From Reichenbachiella agariperforans (GTDB taxonomy: Bacteria > Bacteroidota > Bacteroidia > Cytophagales > Cyclobacteriaceae), in the NCBI RefSeq assembly GCF_900142205.1, contig NZ_FRAA01000001.1:588803-652802 (forward strand): a stretch of DNA of 64,000 bases. Reading direction: 5' to 3'. The notes under the pieces are model-generated. The model worked only from the letters and a program-made list of their open reading frames with translations, had not been told where the DNA came from and searched no databases. The position numbers and the translations under genes are program-made. Within the stretch, counting starts at the first letter, position 1; the number at the start of each line of letters is the position of its first letter. Shown here piece after piece: positions 1 to 8,910 of this stretch.

Positions 1-386
1 ACTGCTTCTTTCCTCTGAACAGCACCATAACCTACAACCACCACCTCTTCCAGCGCCTGAACATCTAGAGGCAAACTTACATCCACAACGGACCGACCAT
101 TTACACTGACCTCTTGCTTCAAATACCCAATAAAACTATAAATTAATGTAGCATCAGCAGGAACACTAATACTATACGCACCGTCAAAATCGGTGACAAC
201 TCCTGTCGCTGTTCCTTTAACTAGGATACTCACCCCAGGTAGTGGTTCTCCACTTCCCTCTTCAACGACTTTACCGCTTATTTTAACATCCTGCGCCACA
301 GCGACTAGACTGCCAAAAACAAGCAAACAACTGATTGCATAAAATTTAAGCAATCGATAAGAATAGTTACTTAGTCTTGTAATCAT
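1..386 (-). CDS. SusC-like TonB-dependent receptor, N-terminal part
   Basis: This is the first 128 codons of an outer-membrane SusC/RagA-type receptor; the rest lies beyond the left edge. The reading begins with a signal peptide (ISCLLVFGSLVAVAQ). A carboxypeptidase-like regulatory domain follows, with GKVVEEGSGEPLPGVSI and GVVTDFDGAYSI. Near residue 115 comes the stretch EEVVVVGYGAVQRKE, which contains the hallmark TonB-box/plug start of SusC proteins. The ATG at 386 was chosen because it directly precedes the signal peptide. The gene is divergent from a LacI regulator across a 254-bp gap holding a perfect operator-like palindrome, which suggests a polysaccharide or sugar-uptake locus continuing leftwards. 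The family is certain; the substrate is unknown. Confidence 0.93.
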   Translation of the reverse strand, partial: MITRLSNYSYRLLKFYAISCLLVFGSLVAVAQDVKISGKVVEEGSGEPLPGVSILVKGTATGVVTDFDGAYSISVPADATLIYSFIGYLKQEVSVNGRSVVDVSLPLDVQALEEVVVVGYGAVQRKEA

Positions 387-537
387 GATTCATATAATAA
401 AGTTTGATTTAAGTTTTACCCAAAACACACCAAAAGACCATATAAATGACTCAGTCACTATTTAATTCATACCATGCCATCACAATGCTCCCATAGTCCT
501 TGGGAATATTCAAATGTATGGAGAATTTTAATTACAC

Positions 538-549
538 GCAATCGATTGC
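538..549. promoter_or_regulatory. LacI-type operator candidate (CG-centred palindrome)
   Basis: A perfect 12-bp palindrome, GCAATCGATTGC, lies in the divergent gap between the susC-like gene and the LacI gene. LacI-family operators are short palindromes with a central CG, which this has. A partial copy (GCAATCGAT at 350-358) lies inside the first codons of the susC-like gene, about 190 bp away, and might act as an auxiliary site. The assignment is inferred from position and symmetry. Confidence 0.55.
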
Positions 550-640
550 ATAATATTTCATATAACCAATGTAAATTGTGATAAATAAAAAGTCAACCTA
601 CCTTTAGCCTATAAAAAGGACTAAGCAAGGACAGCTAAGA

Positions 641-1672
641 ATGAAAAAAAGTAAAGAGGTTACCATATACGACATAGCTAGTGCGCTCAATGTCTCTCCT
701 TCGACCGTATCTAGAGCCCTCAAAAAACACAAAAGCATAGGCAAGGAAACCATCAAAAAAGTAGAAAAGAAGGCAACACAAATGGGCTACCGTCCTAATA
801 GAGTAGCAGCCAATCTACGTACGCAAAAAACGAACACCATAGGCGTCATTGTTCCTCGTGTAGACCGACCATTTATCTCTACGCTCATCAGTGGCATAGA
901 GTCAGAAGCGAAAGCGAAAGGTTATCATGTCATATTCACCCAATCACACGACAAAATCAAACTAGAAAAGGAAAATGCAAAACTACTTTTCAACTACCGT
1001 GTAGATGGCATCATCGTATCTCTCGCTATGGAAACAAACAATTACGATCATTTCCTACCCTTCAAAGACAAAGACATCCCACTAGTATTCGTGGATAGAG
1101 TCACCGAAAGCCTAGATACTGATCTCGTCGTAATAGACAATACGCAGTCTGCTCAGATCGCAACCCAGCACCTCATCGACCAAGGCTGCAAACGCATCGC
1201 TCATCTCGCTGGAGCACAGCACCGAAACGTCTACCTCAATCGACGAAAAGGCTATGAAAAAGCACTCTTAGAAAACGGATTCATTGTAGAGAAAAAGCGC
1301 ATTATAGAACTAAAACAACTCTCAGCAGAAGAGGGTTATCAATCCGCCAAAACACTACTCAAACAAAACCCTCGCCCTGACGGAATCTTCACAGCTAACG
1401 ATACCACAGCTGTTAGTGTCATCCAGTGCGCCAAAGAGCTGGGGATCAAAATCCCAGAAGAACTCGCCGTAGTAGGATTCAACAATGACCCTATCTCTAC
1501 TATCATCGACCCTGCACTATCCACCATCAATCATCCTGCTCGGGAAATGGGAGAAATAGCAGCTAGACAACTGCTTAGCGACAAAAAAGATTCTATAATA
1601 GAATCCTCCAACATCATCAAACTCAAGACTGAGCTGATTCAAAGAGCCTCTAGTACGAGAATCGAAAAATAA
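641..1672 (+). CDS. LacI family transcriptional regulator
   Basis: This is a 343-residue sugar-responsive repressor/activator. Residues 8-55 form the LacI helix-turn-helix (TIYDIASALNVSPSTVSRAL) and hinge. Residues 65-335 form a periplasmic-binding-protein-like sensor with the usual TIGVIVPRVDRPF start and a DGIFTANDTTAV segment. Length and domain order are normal for the family. It is transcribed away from the susC-like gene and probably controls it through the palindrome at 538-549. It resembles the second LacI regulator in the window (18065-19078) in length and arrangement but is clearly divergent. The effector cannot be predicted. Confidence 0.93.
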   Translation: MKKSKEVTIYDIASALNVSPSTVSRALKKHKSIGKETIKKVEKKATQMGYRPNRVAANLRTQKTNTIGVIVPRVDRPFISTLISGIESEAKAKGYHVIFTQSHDKIKLEKENAKLLFNYRVDGIIVSLAMETNNYDHFLPFKDKDIPLVFVDRVTESLDTDLVVIDNTQSAQIATQHLIDQGCKRIAHLAGAQHRNVYLNRRKGYEKALLENGFIVEKKRIIELKQLSAEEGYQSAKTLLKQNPRPDGIFTANDTTAVSVIQCAKELGIKIPEELAVVGFNNDPISTIIDPALSTINHPAREMGEIAARQLLSDKKDSIIESSNIIKLKTELIQRASSTRIEK

Positions 1673-1781
1673 CTTATTTCACCTTAATGAACAGTGCATA
1701 TCATATCACCGAATGGACAACTAGACTATCAAAAGTTGGCAAAACAATTACATTTAGGAAATAAAACAGATGTACTCATCT

Positions 1782-2600
1782 CTACTCTTCTTGAAAGTGA
1801 TGCCGTTGAAAAATGTTTTCAGGTGTGATTTTGACAGAGTAATTTCCACGTTTATTGCTAACATCTACCTCCATGTCATTAAAGCCGAATACATAAATAT
1901 TGAACTCTACATTAAGGTCCACTACATGGGTAAAGGCCTTTTTTAACAAGCCCCAGTGGCTTCTCACTTGATCGCGTTCATCTGAGTCGAGTTTAGATAC
2001 ATGCTCTTGAATACTATTTGCAGAGATGTATGATTCTTTCAATTCCACCTTTACTTTACCCAAATCCGAATGCGATAGCTGGAGTGCTTGTGAATACAGA
2101 TGATTGGCTAATAACTCATGGTTTTTGAGAGACAACAGCGCAGATTTTATCGAGTCATTCTCAATGTCTTCATAAGGGAATTCTCTTCGTATCCACTCAT
2201 CTGACACCTCTATGACTGAAAATAATAATGTATCATAAATCGCCAAACTATAGATACTAATAGGCACCATGACCATCGTAAACGTCTGATGTTCTGTGAT
2301 ATGCTTTACAGACACATCTACATCCCTACCAATTTCAATATCCTTTCTTTTGATTTTGCTTACATCAACTTCGTGACGTCTCTCCTGCTCGACGAACTGA
2401 TCTATAAATGGCTTAGAGTTCGCCAGTTTATGAATCATATTTTCGATTTCATCTACATGATTCTCTATGAGGTATTGCTGCATTGTTTCGCCCACTTCAA
2501 TCTCAGCCTCCGCATGTGTTTTAATCTGCCCCACGGAATCTAAAGATACTAACACACAAAATAGCAGACCAAAGAGAACACAGGTTAAGTTATTGGTCAT
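1782..2600 (-). CDS. secreted or periplasmic protein of unknown function
   Basis: This encodes 272 residues with a hydrophobic N-terminus (CVLFGLLFCVLVSLDSVGQ) that looks like a cleaved signal peptide. A charged, mostly helical body follows, with many Asp/Glu/Lys residues, and the C-terminal third looks beta-rich. No catalytic motif or known domain was recognised. It is the last gene of a minus-strand series after the two-component pair, about 80 bp downstream of the response regulator stop, so it could share their transcript. The coding region is convincing because it is long, uninterrupted and has a signal sequence. Function is unknown. Confidence 0.7.
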   Translation of the reverse strand: MTNNLTCVLFGLLFCVLVSLDSVGQIKTHAEAEIEVGETMQQYLIENHVDEIENMIHKLANSKPFIDQFVEQERRHEVDVSKIKRKDIEIGRDVDVSVKHITEHQTFTMVMVPISIYSLAIYDTLLFSVIEVSDEWIRREFPYEDIENDSIKSALLSLKNHELLANHLYSQALQLSHSDLGKVKVELKESYISANSIQEHVSKLDSDERDQVRSHWGLLKKAFTHVVDLNVEFNIYVFGFNDMEVDVSNKRGNYSVKITPENIFQRHHFQEE

Positions 2601-2681
2601 ATTTACGAGTTGTACTTTTACCTTACTAAGGTACTAATAATTGCCTTTTTTCTAAATCACTACAAAGACAATACTTATGTT

Positions 2682-3824
2682 TTACAAATGGATTCCCAGC
2701 ATGCACTTGGCTTTATCGCCAGTCAATTGCTCAGTAATTAGTACAGACTGTTCGGACATCTTTTTGCCTATCATACCACGCATAAACTGCAAAAAAGACA
2801 CCCCTTCTGTAGATGAATTGTTCGATGGTATGATTTGATTGACCATGTTTTTAGAAATAAAATATACTTCCGTCACACCAGACACTTCCAAAGTCTTTAC
2901 ATCAGGAATACCATTATCTACTAGGTTAAAGGTCTCCTTATCACCGCTAAGCATTTTCAATTTTTGATTGTCATCAAAGTAGTAAATACTCTGATTGACT
3001 CCACTGTACTCAACGGTCTTGTTTTGGGTATCAAGTATAGCTATTGACAAATCAAATGAAGGCAACAAATCTGCAGCATCGGCGAACTTCGTTTTTACTC
3101 TGGACAGAACTTGTTTTAGGATCAAGGATGTTTCTACTTCTGTACCTTTATAGACAATCTCTGAAAGCACCATGCTTACATAAGATTTCAGTGCAATAGA
3201 AAGTCCTTTGGCTTCATTGGCATTAAAAAAAGCCACTGTAGTTTTTTGATTTTTCTCTCCAAACCAAAAACCATATGGGTTTTCAACATTGTTATCATAG
3301 ATGATAAAACTATCATCTATGAGTGCTTTCAAATCCTCTGAACTTGGTAAAATCGTATTATTCAATCGAATGACTGAATCTGCTATATCATCACCTTTGG
3401 GCTTAACAGCCTCTTCTTCACGTTTTTTTAGTGCTTTATCAAACTCTGCCTTAAGCTGGTCTCTATCCCACGGCTTAACAAGATACTTATCCAACCCAAA
3501 CTCATTCACTGCACGGATAATCGCTCCAATATCACTAAAACCTGTCATAATCATCCTGACAATATCAGGATACTTAGGTACAACCTGTGCTAGCAAGTCA
3601 ACTCCAGACATACGTGGCATCTGCTGGTCCGTAATTACCAAATCCACCTTCTGTTCTTTAAGCATTTCTAGCGCTTCCATCCCATTATCTACGGTAAGGA
3701 CATTATAATCACGTTTGAATGCGTGTTGAAAAATCCTAAGATTCACTGGTTCATCATCCACGTACAGTACTGTGTATTTTTTGACTGCCTCCTTCTTTTG
3801 CGGACGTTGTAATATCAATTCCAT
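2682..3824 (-). CDS. response regulator with a degenerate SpoIIE/PP2C-like output domain
   Basis: This 380-residue protein has an N-terminal receiver domain (residues about 17-130). The acidic pair is DDE (23-25), the phospho-acceptor is Asp66 in VITDQQMP, and the conserved Lys sits in YLVKPW. The C-terminal 190 residues follow the fold order of SpoIIE-type Ser/Thr phosphatases: FWFGEKN, a helix pair, LSIAILDTQNKTVEYSG, YFISKN. The metal-binding positions are lost. The usual DxxGHG turn reads FNANEAKG, and the usual FSDG reads FISKN. I infer a catalytically dead phosphatase used for binding, perhaps in partner switching. It lies 14 bp after the histidine kinase gene, so kinase and regulator are one operon. 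Confidence 0.85.
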   Translation of the reverse strand: MELILQRPQKKEAVKKYTVLYVDDEPVNLRIFQHAFKRDYNVLTVDNGMEALEMLKEQKVDLVITDQQMPRMSGVDLLAQVVPKYPDIVRMIMTGFSDIGAIIRAVNEFGLDKYLVKPWDRDQLKAEFDKALKKREEEAVKPKGDDIADSVIRLNNTILPSSEDLKALIDDSFIIYDNNVENPYGFWFGEKNQKTTVAFFNANEAKGLSIALKSYVSMVLSEIVYKGTEVETSLILKQVLSRVKTKFADAADLLPSFDLSIAILDTQNKTVEYSGVNQSIYYFDDNQKLKMLSGDKETFNLVDNGIPDVKTLEVSGVTEVYFISKNMVNQIIPSNNSSTEGVSFLQFMRGMIGKKMSEQSVLITEQLTGDKAKCMLGIHL

Positions 3825-3838
3825 ATCTCTTCTCTAGC

Positions 3839-6529
3839 CTAACTTAATTGTCCTTCGAGCACTCGCTCCCCTAGCTCTAATTTTTTTGGTAATCTAATAA
3901 TAAATGTCGTACCCTTACCCACTTCACTTTCTACTTTGATTGTACCATTATGCTTTTCTATAATACCATGTGAGATAGACAGACCAAGGCCTGTTCCTTT
4001 ACCAATGTCTTTGGTGGTAAAAAATGGATCAAATATCTTTTCTCTCACCTCTTCGGTCATTCCTGTCCCATTATCTTGAATACTAATTTCGATGGCGTTC
4101 TCGTCTATATCTTTGGTAGAGATGGTTATCTCTCCATCATCGCCTTCCAAGGCATCTAGTGCATTGTTGACAAGGTTAACAAAAACCTGATTTAGCTGCC
4201 CTGGGAAACACTGAATTTGAGGAATATTTTCATCCAGGTTTTGTACAATCTTAGCCTTATTTTTATACTTATTTTTAAGAATCAATAATGCAGATGAAAA
4301 GCTTTCGTTAATATCTGCATCTTTCACCTCTGCCTCATCATGCCTAGAGAATGATCGTAAGCCATTGACGATTTCGGTAATTCTAGATATTCCGTAGTTG
4401 ACGTCTGCCAGGAGTTCTTCACTTCCGTTTTGTAGTTCGATCAACCCTTCTTCATCTTCCTGCAAGATCGTACGGTATTTCTTAATCTCATCTATATTAT
4501 CTAGTGCTATCACTTTCTGATAATTCTCAATATAGTTTTTGATCTCTTCAAAGTTCCTCAGTAATGATTGTGCACCACTGGACACAAAGTTAATTGGGTT
4601 ATTAATCTCATGAGCAATCCCTGCTGTCAATAGACCCAGTGAAGACATTTTCTCTGCTTGCACCAAATGTACCTGAGTATTCTTAATCTCCTTATTGGCT
4701 TTCTCCAATTCTTCTCTCGTCGACTGTTCTTTTTTCAGTAAAACCTTCAGGTTCACATGTGCCTTTTTGAGTTTGTTATTCATCGCAAGCATCGCCTCAG
4801 AACTCTTCTTAAGTTGAATATTTCGATTCAAAATAGTTTTTTGCTGCTCTGCCAAATTACGATTCTGTTCCTTAATGGTCTTACCTGTATTGTAAGTTCT
4901 AAAAAAAGCAATTGCCAAAATGGACAATATCACAACAGAGCCAATGATCACTATATACTGCAACAACTTAGCCTGTTTAGACTGCTTCGCTTCAAATTCT
5001 ATCTGCTGCTGAAGTATCTGGCTTTCCTTCTGTAGAATATCTCGCTCTTTCTGACGCTCGGCTTCAGCGAGTCTCGTCATTTCTGCTTCTAGCTGTAGTC
5101 GCTCCAGCTGCTCTTGATTGAGTTTAGCTGTAGCAGCTTGTTCCACAAGCAACATGTCTTGTCGAGCCTTTTGCGCTTCTAATTCAATTTGCTGTAATTC
5201 AGCCTCTTGCAACTTACTGCGCTGCTCTATCAACTGTAGCTCTTTGAGTTTTTGCTCTGACCTGAGTCTTTCCCTTTCTTTAGCCAATTTTTGATTTTCA
5301 GAACTCGATATTTCTGCACGCGCCTCTTGCTCATAACTCTCTGCTAGATTCTCTTTAGATACAGACACCTTTGACCTTCTACTTTCCACTTCTCCTACTT
5401 GCAGTTTTACATCATTATATAGTTTTTGATAGTCTTCATACTGGCTATCCATTCCACGCTTTTTGTAGTTCTGAACGTAGATTTCATAGGTTGATAACAA
5501 GACAGACTTTATATTTTTACTTACTGCTATCTCCTCTGCTTTAGTTAGGGCGTTGATAGCTATCTTATATTCGCCTTTATCATTGGCGATCTTGGCCTTT
5601 AGATTATAGTAGCGTGCCACATCTTCAGAACGACGCAACTTTTCACTTCTTTGAATTGCCTCATCTACCACAGACATTGCTCTTTGGTACTCATTACTTT
5701 GTGCCAGTGCAATGGCTTGATTATCTAAATACTCTATCTTGTTTTGATTTTTCTGTACAGCGATATTGGCATATTTCAATCCACTTTTTACCTCACCAGC
5801 CTTTATATATTGCCCCGCCAAGAGATCAGCTGCTTCAGCTATTTGTCTATCATTTCCGCGATCTTTTATCCTTTCATAAAAGGACAACCCATATTTTAGT
5901 GCTTGTGGTGTGTTTCCTAAGATCTGATACTGATTAAAGAGTTGCTCCTGTGCCCTGCCTACATAAGAATAGAGCTTGTCACTCAAAGCCATTTTCAATA
6001 GGCGTTCGTAGGTATCTATGGCCTTTGTCGTTTGATTTGACTCTACATAGTTCATCCCTAGAGCCTCTAAGGCATTTGCCTTTCCTTGCTTTACTCCCAA
6101 TTTATCATAGATCACCGATACTTGATAGTAATAATCACTGGCCTTATTATAAGCACCCATACTGGAGTAAGTGCTCGCTAGATTATAATAACCTTTGGCC
6201 AAATGCTCTTGATTACCCGTTCGCTTGGCACTCAATACAATGCTTAAGAAGTAGTTAATGGATTTTTTGTAATCTCTACGAGACTGATATATCTCACCTA
6301 GAATAGTTTTGAATTCAAATATGAGGCTTTCATCGTTGATGGACTCTGCCTGATCCAGACCAAGCAAACCATAGCCTAAGGCACCTTCTAAGTTCCCTCT
6401 CTTCTTATTGTAGTTGGTTTTTTCTAACAATGACTCTGCCTCATTTTTAGAAACTTCCTGAGCCATTAAAATAGAAGACGACAATAACAACGTAACCAAT
6501 AAAAGAAAAATTGAACTCGGTTTTCTCAT
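3839..6529 (-). CDS. TPR-containing sensor histidine kinase
   Basis: This is an 896-residue membrane kinase. A signal peptide (residues 1-23) is followed by about 350 residues of tetratricopeptide repeats outside the cytoplasm. A long coiled coil rich in Glu, Gln and Lys follows, then a transmembrane helix (YIVIIGSVVILSILAIAFF) and another coiled coil. The dimerisation/phosphorylation box is GIAHEINNPINFV. The ATPase domain has the N box (NLVNNALDALE), G1 (DNGTGM), F box (DPFFTTK) and G2 (GTGLGLSISHG). All key residues are intact. It is the first gene of an operon with the receiver/pseudo-phosphatase. TPR kinases of this layout are common in Bacteroidota; the signal is unknown. Confidence 0.92.
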   Translation of the reverse strand: MRKPSSIFLLLVTLLLSSSILMAQEVSKNEAESLLEKTNYNKKRGNLEGALGYGLLGLDQAESINDESLIFEFKTILGEIYQSRRDYKKSINYFLSIVLSAKRTGNQEHLAKGYYNLASTYSSMGAYNKASDYYYQVSVIYDKLGVKQGKANALEALGMNYVESNQTTKAIDTYERLLKMALSDKLYSYVGRAQEQLFNQYQILGNTPQALKYGLSFYERIKDRGNDRQIAEAADLLAGQYIKAGEVKSGLKYANIAVQKNQNKIEYLDNQAIALAQSNEYQRAMSVVDEAIQRSEKLRRSEDVARYYNLKAKIANDKGEYKIAINALTKAEEIAVSKNIKSVLLSTYEIYVQNYKKRGMDSQYEDYQKLYNDVKLQVGEVESRRSKVSVSKENLAESYEQEARAEISSSENQKLAKERERLRSEQKLKELQLIEQRSKLQEAELQQIELEAQKARQDMLLVEQAATAKLNQEQLERLQLEAEMTRLAEAERQKERDILQKESQILQQQIEFEAKQSKQAKLLQYIVIIGSVVILSILAIAFFRTYNTGKTIKEQNRNLAEQQKTILNRNIQLKKSSEAMLAMNNKLKKAHVNLKVLLKKEQSTREELEKANKEIKNTQVHLVQAEKMSSLGLLTAGIAHEINNPINFVSSGAQSLLRNFEEIKNYIENYQKVIALDNIDEIKKYRTILQEDEEGLIELQNGSEELLADVNYGISRITEIVNGLRSFSRHDEAEVKDADINESFSSALLILKNKYKNKAKIVQNLDENIPQIQCFPGQLNQVFVNLVNNALDALEGDDGEITISTKDIDENAIEISIQDNGTGMTEEVREKIFDPFFTTKDIGKGTGLGLSISHGIIEKHNGTIKVESEVGKGTTFIIRLPKKLELGERVLEGQLS

Positions 6530-6858
6530 AACTTGTTAATGACCTCATCAATCCCTAATCAATCAAGATTGATGGGCGAAAATACTAACATTGAACAATT
6601 TGATTTTATTAAATTTCTAATATTTTCTTAAAAACATCAGCTATACACAATATGCTCAAAATATCAACACGAGCACATCTCTTTTAGATCAAAATCGGCT
6701 TTTTTTCGATTAACAACCAGTAATTACAGATGAATAAAACTACATAAAGCAATGAATCATAAAATGATCAATTTGGACTCAGCCTATAATTATGATTATA
6801 ATATGTATTTGTTCTTCTAGTTATCTTTCGATAGGCTACATTCGCAAAATTTTGTTCA
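6530..6858. other. divergent intergenic region
   Basis: This AT-rich 329-bp gap lies between the divergently transcribed histidine kinase and 2OG-oxygenase genes and presumably holds both promoters. No exact TAnnTTTG box, hairpin or small reading frame stands out. Confidence 0.4.
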
Positions 6859-7500
6859 TTGAATTCATTTTTTAGCGAGGACAACTGGGTCGGCTGGGTC
6901 GATGCATTGTCAGAAAATCATTATGTGGTCATCGATCATATATTGCCCAAACAGATTCTTTTGGATCTAAAAACAAGTTTTGACGAAAGAGTAGAAGCCG
7001 AAGCGTTGCGTAAAGCTGCGATCGGTACTTTGAATCAAAAACAAGTCGACCGCAGTGTGCGTGGCGATGAAATCCTGTGGCTCGATAAAGACATGGCGGA
7101 TCAGCGTATCCATACTTTTTTCGATCTCGCGGATGAAATCAAACAAAACTTAAACAGGTACTGCTACCTTAGCCTCTCAGGCTATGAATTTCACTTTGCA
7201 CACTACCCTGAGGGAGCTTTCTATAAGCGTCATCTAGACCAGTTTCAAGGGAGAAACAACCGCCTCATATCGATGATCCTATACCTCAATGAGGAATGGC
7301 ACCCAGCATACGGCGGTCAACTCAAACTCTTCCTAGATGGAGGCAAAGAAGAAACGATAATGCCGACTTTTGGCCGTATGGTCATGTTCAAGAGCGATGT
7401 GCTAGAGCATGAGGTGATGATTACCCATCATGATCGCTACAGCATCACTGGATGGATGCTCTATCAACCTGTCGGTTTGAGTTTCCTAGAGACGAGCTGA
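6859..7500 (+). CDS. 2-oxoglutarate/Fe(II)-dependent oxygenase, prolyl-4-hydroxylase type
   Basis: This 213-residue enzyme probably hydroxylates a protein or small molecule using Fe(II), O2 and 2-oxoglutarate. The iron ligands are visible as HLD in FYKRHLDQF and the distal His in DVLEHEV. The 2-oxoglutarate Arg is in HDRYSITGWM, and LILYLNE-like (SMILYLNEEW) with GGQLKLF marks the jelly-roll core. The start is TTG at 6859; no in-frame ATG lies near the N-terminus. The gene ends 2 bp before the stop of the convergent helicase. Length is normal for the stand-alone P4Hc family. The substrate is unknown. Confidence 0.85.
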   Translation: MNSFFSEDNWVGWVDALSENHYVVIDHILPKQILLDLKTSFDERVEAEALRKAAIGTLNQKQVDRSVRGDEILWLDKDMADQRIHTFFDLADEIKQNLNRYCYLSLSGYEFHFAHYPEGAFYKRHLDQFQGRNNRLISMILYLNEEWHPAYGGQLKLFLDGGKEETIMPTFGRMVMFKSDVLEHEVMITHHDRYSITGWMLYQPVGLSFLETS

Positions 7501-7502
7501 AT

Positions 7503-8846
7503 CTATCTCTTTTTCTTGTTTTGGTTCTTGTCGCCTCGGGTTCGAGGCTTTTTGTGCTTGGAGGCAAGCTTACGTTTGTAAGAGCCTCCGAGGTTTACCT
7601 TCTGGTTTTTTTCTAGCTTTTCGGCATCCTCCACTACCTCCTTAGGCTTGGTATTGCGGTTATAGTTACTCTCTCGTACCCGTGTACGTTCCTCAGGGAT
7701 CAACTGATCAGTCACCTCTACCTCCTCTGGAAAATCTAGCAACGGAATTTTGTAATCCATCAATGATTCAATCGCTTCCTTTTGCGCTTCTTCCTTCTCT
7801 GTAAAAAACAGTATCGTCTTCCCTTGCTCTGCAGCTCGCCCTGTCCTACCAATTCGATGCATGTAGTTTTCGGGATAGCTCGGTACGTCATAGTTGATGA
7901 CATGCGATATCTTATCTAAGTCCAAACCTCTGGCAATCACATCTGTAGCAATCAGGATGCGCTTGCTACCTTCGTCAAACTCCTGCACCGAGCGTAAACG
8001 ATAATTCTGCGTCTTATTAGAATGAATGATACATACCGATGACCCGTAGGCTTCCTCTACCAAATCAAAGAGCCGATCTGCCAATTTTTTGTGAGACACA
8101 AAGACCAAGACTTTATGAAAGGTTTGGTGATCTGAAATCAGGTCATTGAGCAGTCTAGCTTTCGTGAGAAAGTTCTTGACTGGATAGGCCGTCTGTTGAA
8201 TATTTTCTAACGGAGTACCACTGACCGCTATAGCGATGCGCTCTGGCGTAGTGAAATAATCTTCGATCAAGTCATCCACATCATCGGTCATCGTCGCTGA
8301 GAACATGATATTCTGTCGCTTGTTGGGCAACAACTCGAAGAGGTTGGTGAGTTGCGTGCGAAATCCTAAATCCAACATCACATCCACTTCGTCTATCACC
8401 ACTTTGTTCAAATCCCTAGGCTGTAGCGAACGATCTACGATCAAATCATATAGGCGACCAGGTGTAGCAACGATTACATCCTGCCCATCGGCCAGTGCTG
8501 CCCGCTGTAGTTTGATATTAGACTCCCCAAATACTCCCAAAACCCTTAGCGTCATGTAGGCCGAATAAGACTTGACCTGCTCAACTACCTGCACCACTAG
8601 TTCACGAGTAGGCACCAATATTAAAATACGTGGATTCTTCTCCTTGGAGAATTTGAGCTGCTGTAGCAGCGGCAGCATATAAGCAAAGGTCTTACCTGTA
8701 CCTGTCTGCGATATCCCAATCACATCTGATCCTGATGAGATGACCGGAAAAGCTTCCTGCTGTATCGGGGTAGGTGTATCGAAACCCAAGTCTTCGATGG
8801 CACGAAGCATGGCTTTGTTGAGATTGAGCGCTGCGAATGTATTCAT
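7503..8846 (-). CDS. DEAD-box family ATP-dependent RNA helicase (motif II reads DEVD)
   Basis: This 447-residue RNA helicase has two RecA-like domains and a basic C-terminal tail (about 70 residues ending in NQNKKKR). Visible motifs are the Q motif (TPTPIQQ), I (SQTGTGKT), Ia (PTRELV), Ib (ATPGRL), II (VIDEVDVM), III (SAT), V (ATDVIARGLD) and VI (HRIGRTGR). Motif II is DEVD instead of DEAD, a conservative change that keeps the catalytic Asp-Glu. The family unwinds short RNA duplexes in ribosome assembly and mRNA decay; the layout resembles RhlE/CshA. A TAnnTTTG box lies 16 bp upstream of the ATG. Confidence 0.92.
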   Translation of the reverse strand: MNTFAALNLNKAMLRAIEDLGFDTPTPIQQEAFPVISSGSDVIGISQTGTGKTFAYMLPLLQQLKFSKEKNPRILILVPTRELVVQVVEQVKSYSAYMTLRVLGVFGESNIKLQRAALADGQDVIVATPGRLYDLIVDRSLQPRDLNKVVIDEVDVMLDLGFRTQLTNLFELLPNKRQNIMFSATMTDDVDDLIEDYFTTPERIAIAVSGTPLENIQQTAYPVKNFLTKARLLNDLISDHQTFHKVLVFVSHKKLADRLFDLVEEAYGSSVCIIHSNKTQNYRLRSVQEFDEGSKRILIATDVIARGLDLDKISHVINYDVPSYPENYMHRIGRTGRAAEQGKTILFFTEKEEAQKEAIESLMDYKIPLLDFPEEVEVTDQLIPEERTRVRESNYNRNTKPKEVVEDAEKLEKNQKVNLGGSYKRKLASKHKKPRTRGDKNQNKKKR

Positions 8847-8862
8847 GTAATAAGGATTTTCG

Positions 8863-8870
8863 CAAAACTA
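8863..8870 (-). promoter_or_regulatory. -7 promoter box of the helicase gene
   Basis: Read on the minus strand this is TAGTTTTG, an exact match to the Bacteroidota -7 consensus TAnnTTTG. It lies 16 bp before the helicase ATG at 8846. No clear -33 TTG was seen at the right distance. Confidence 0.45.
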
Positions 8871-8910
8871 GAGATCATGACTCTCACCAATACCATACAT
8901 AGAGTACTTT

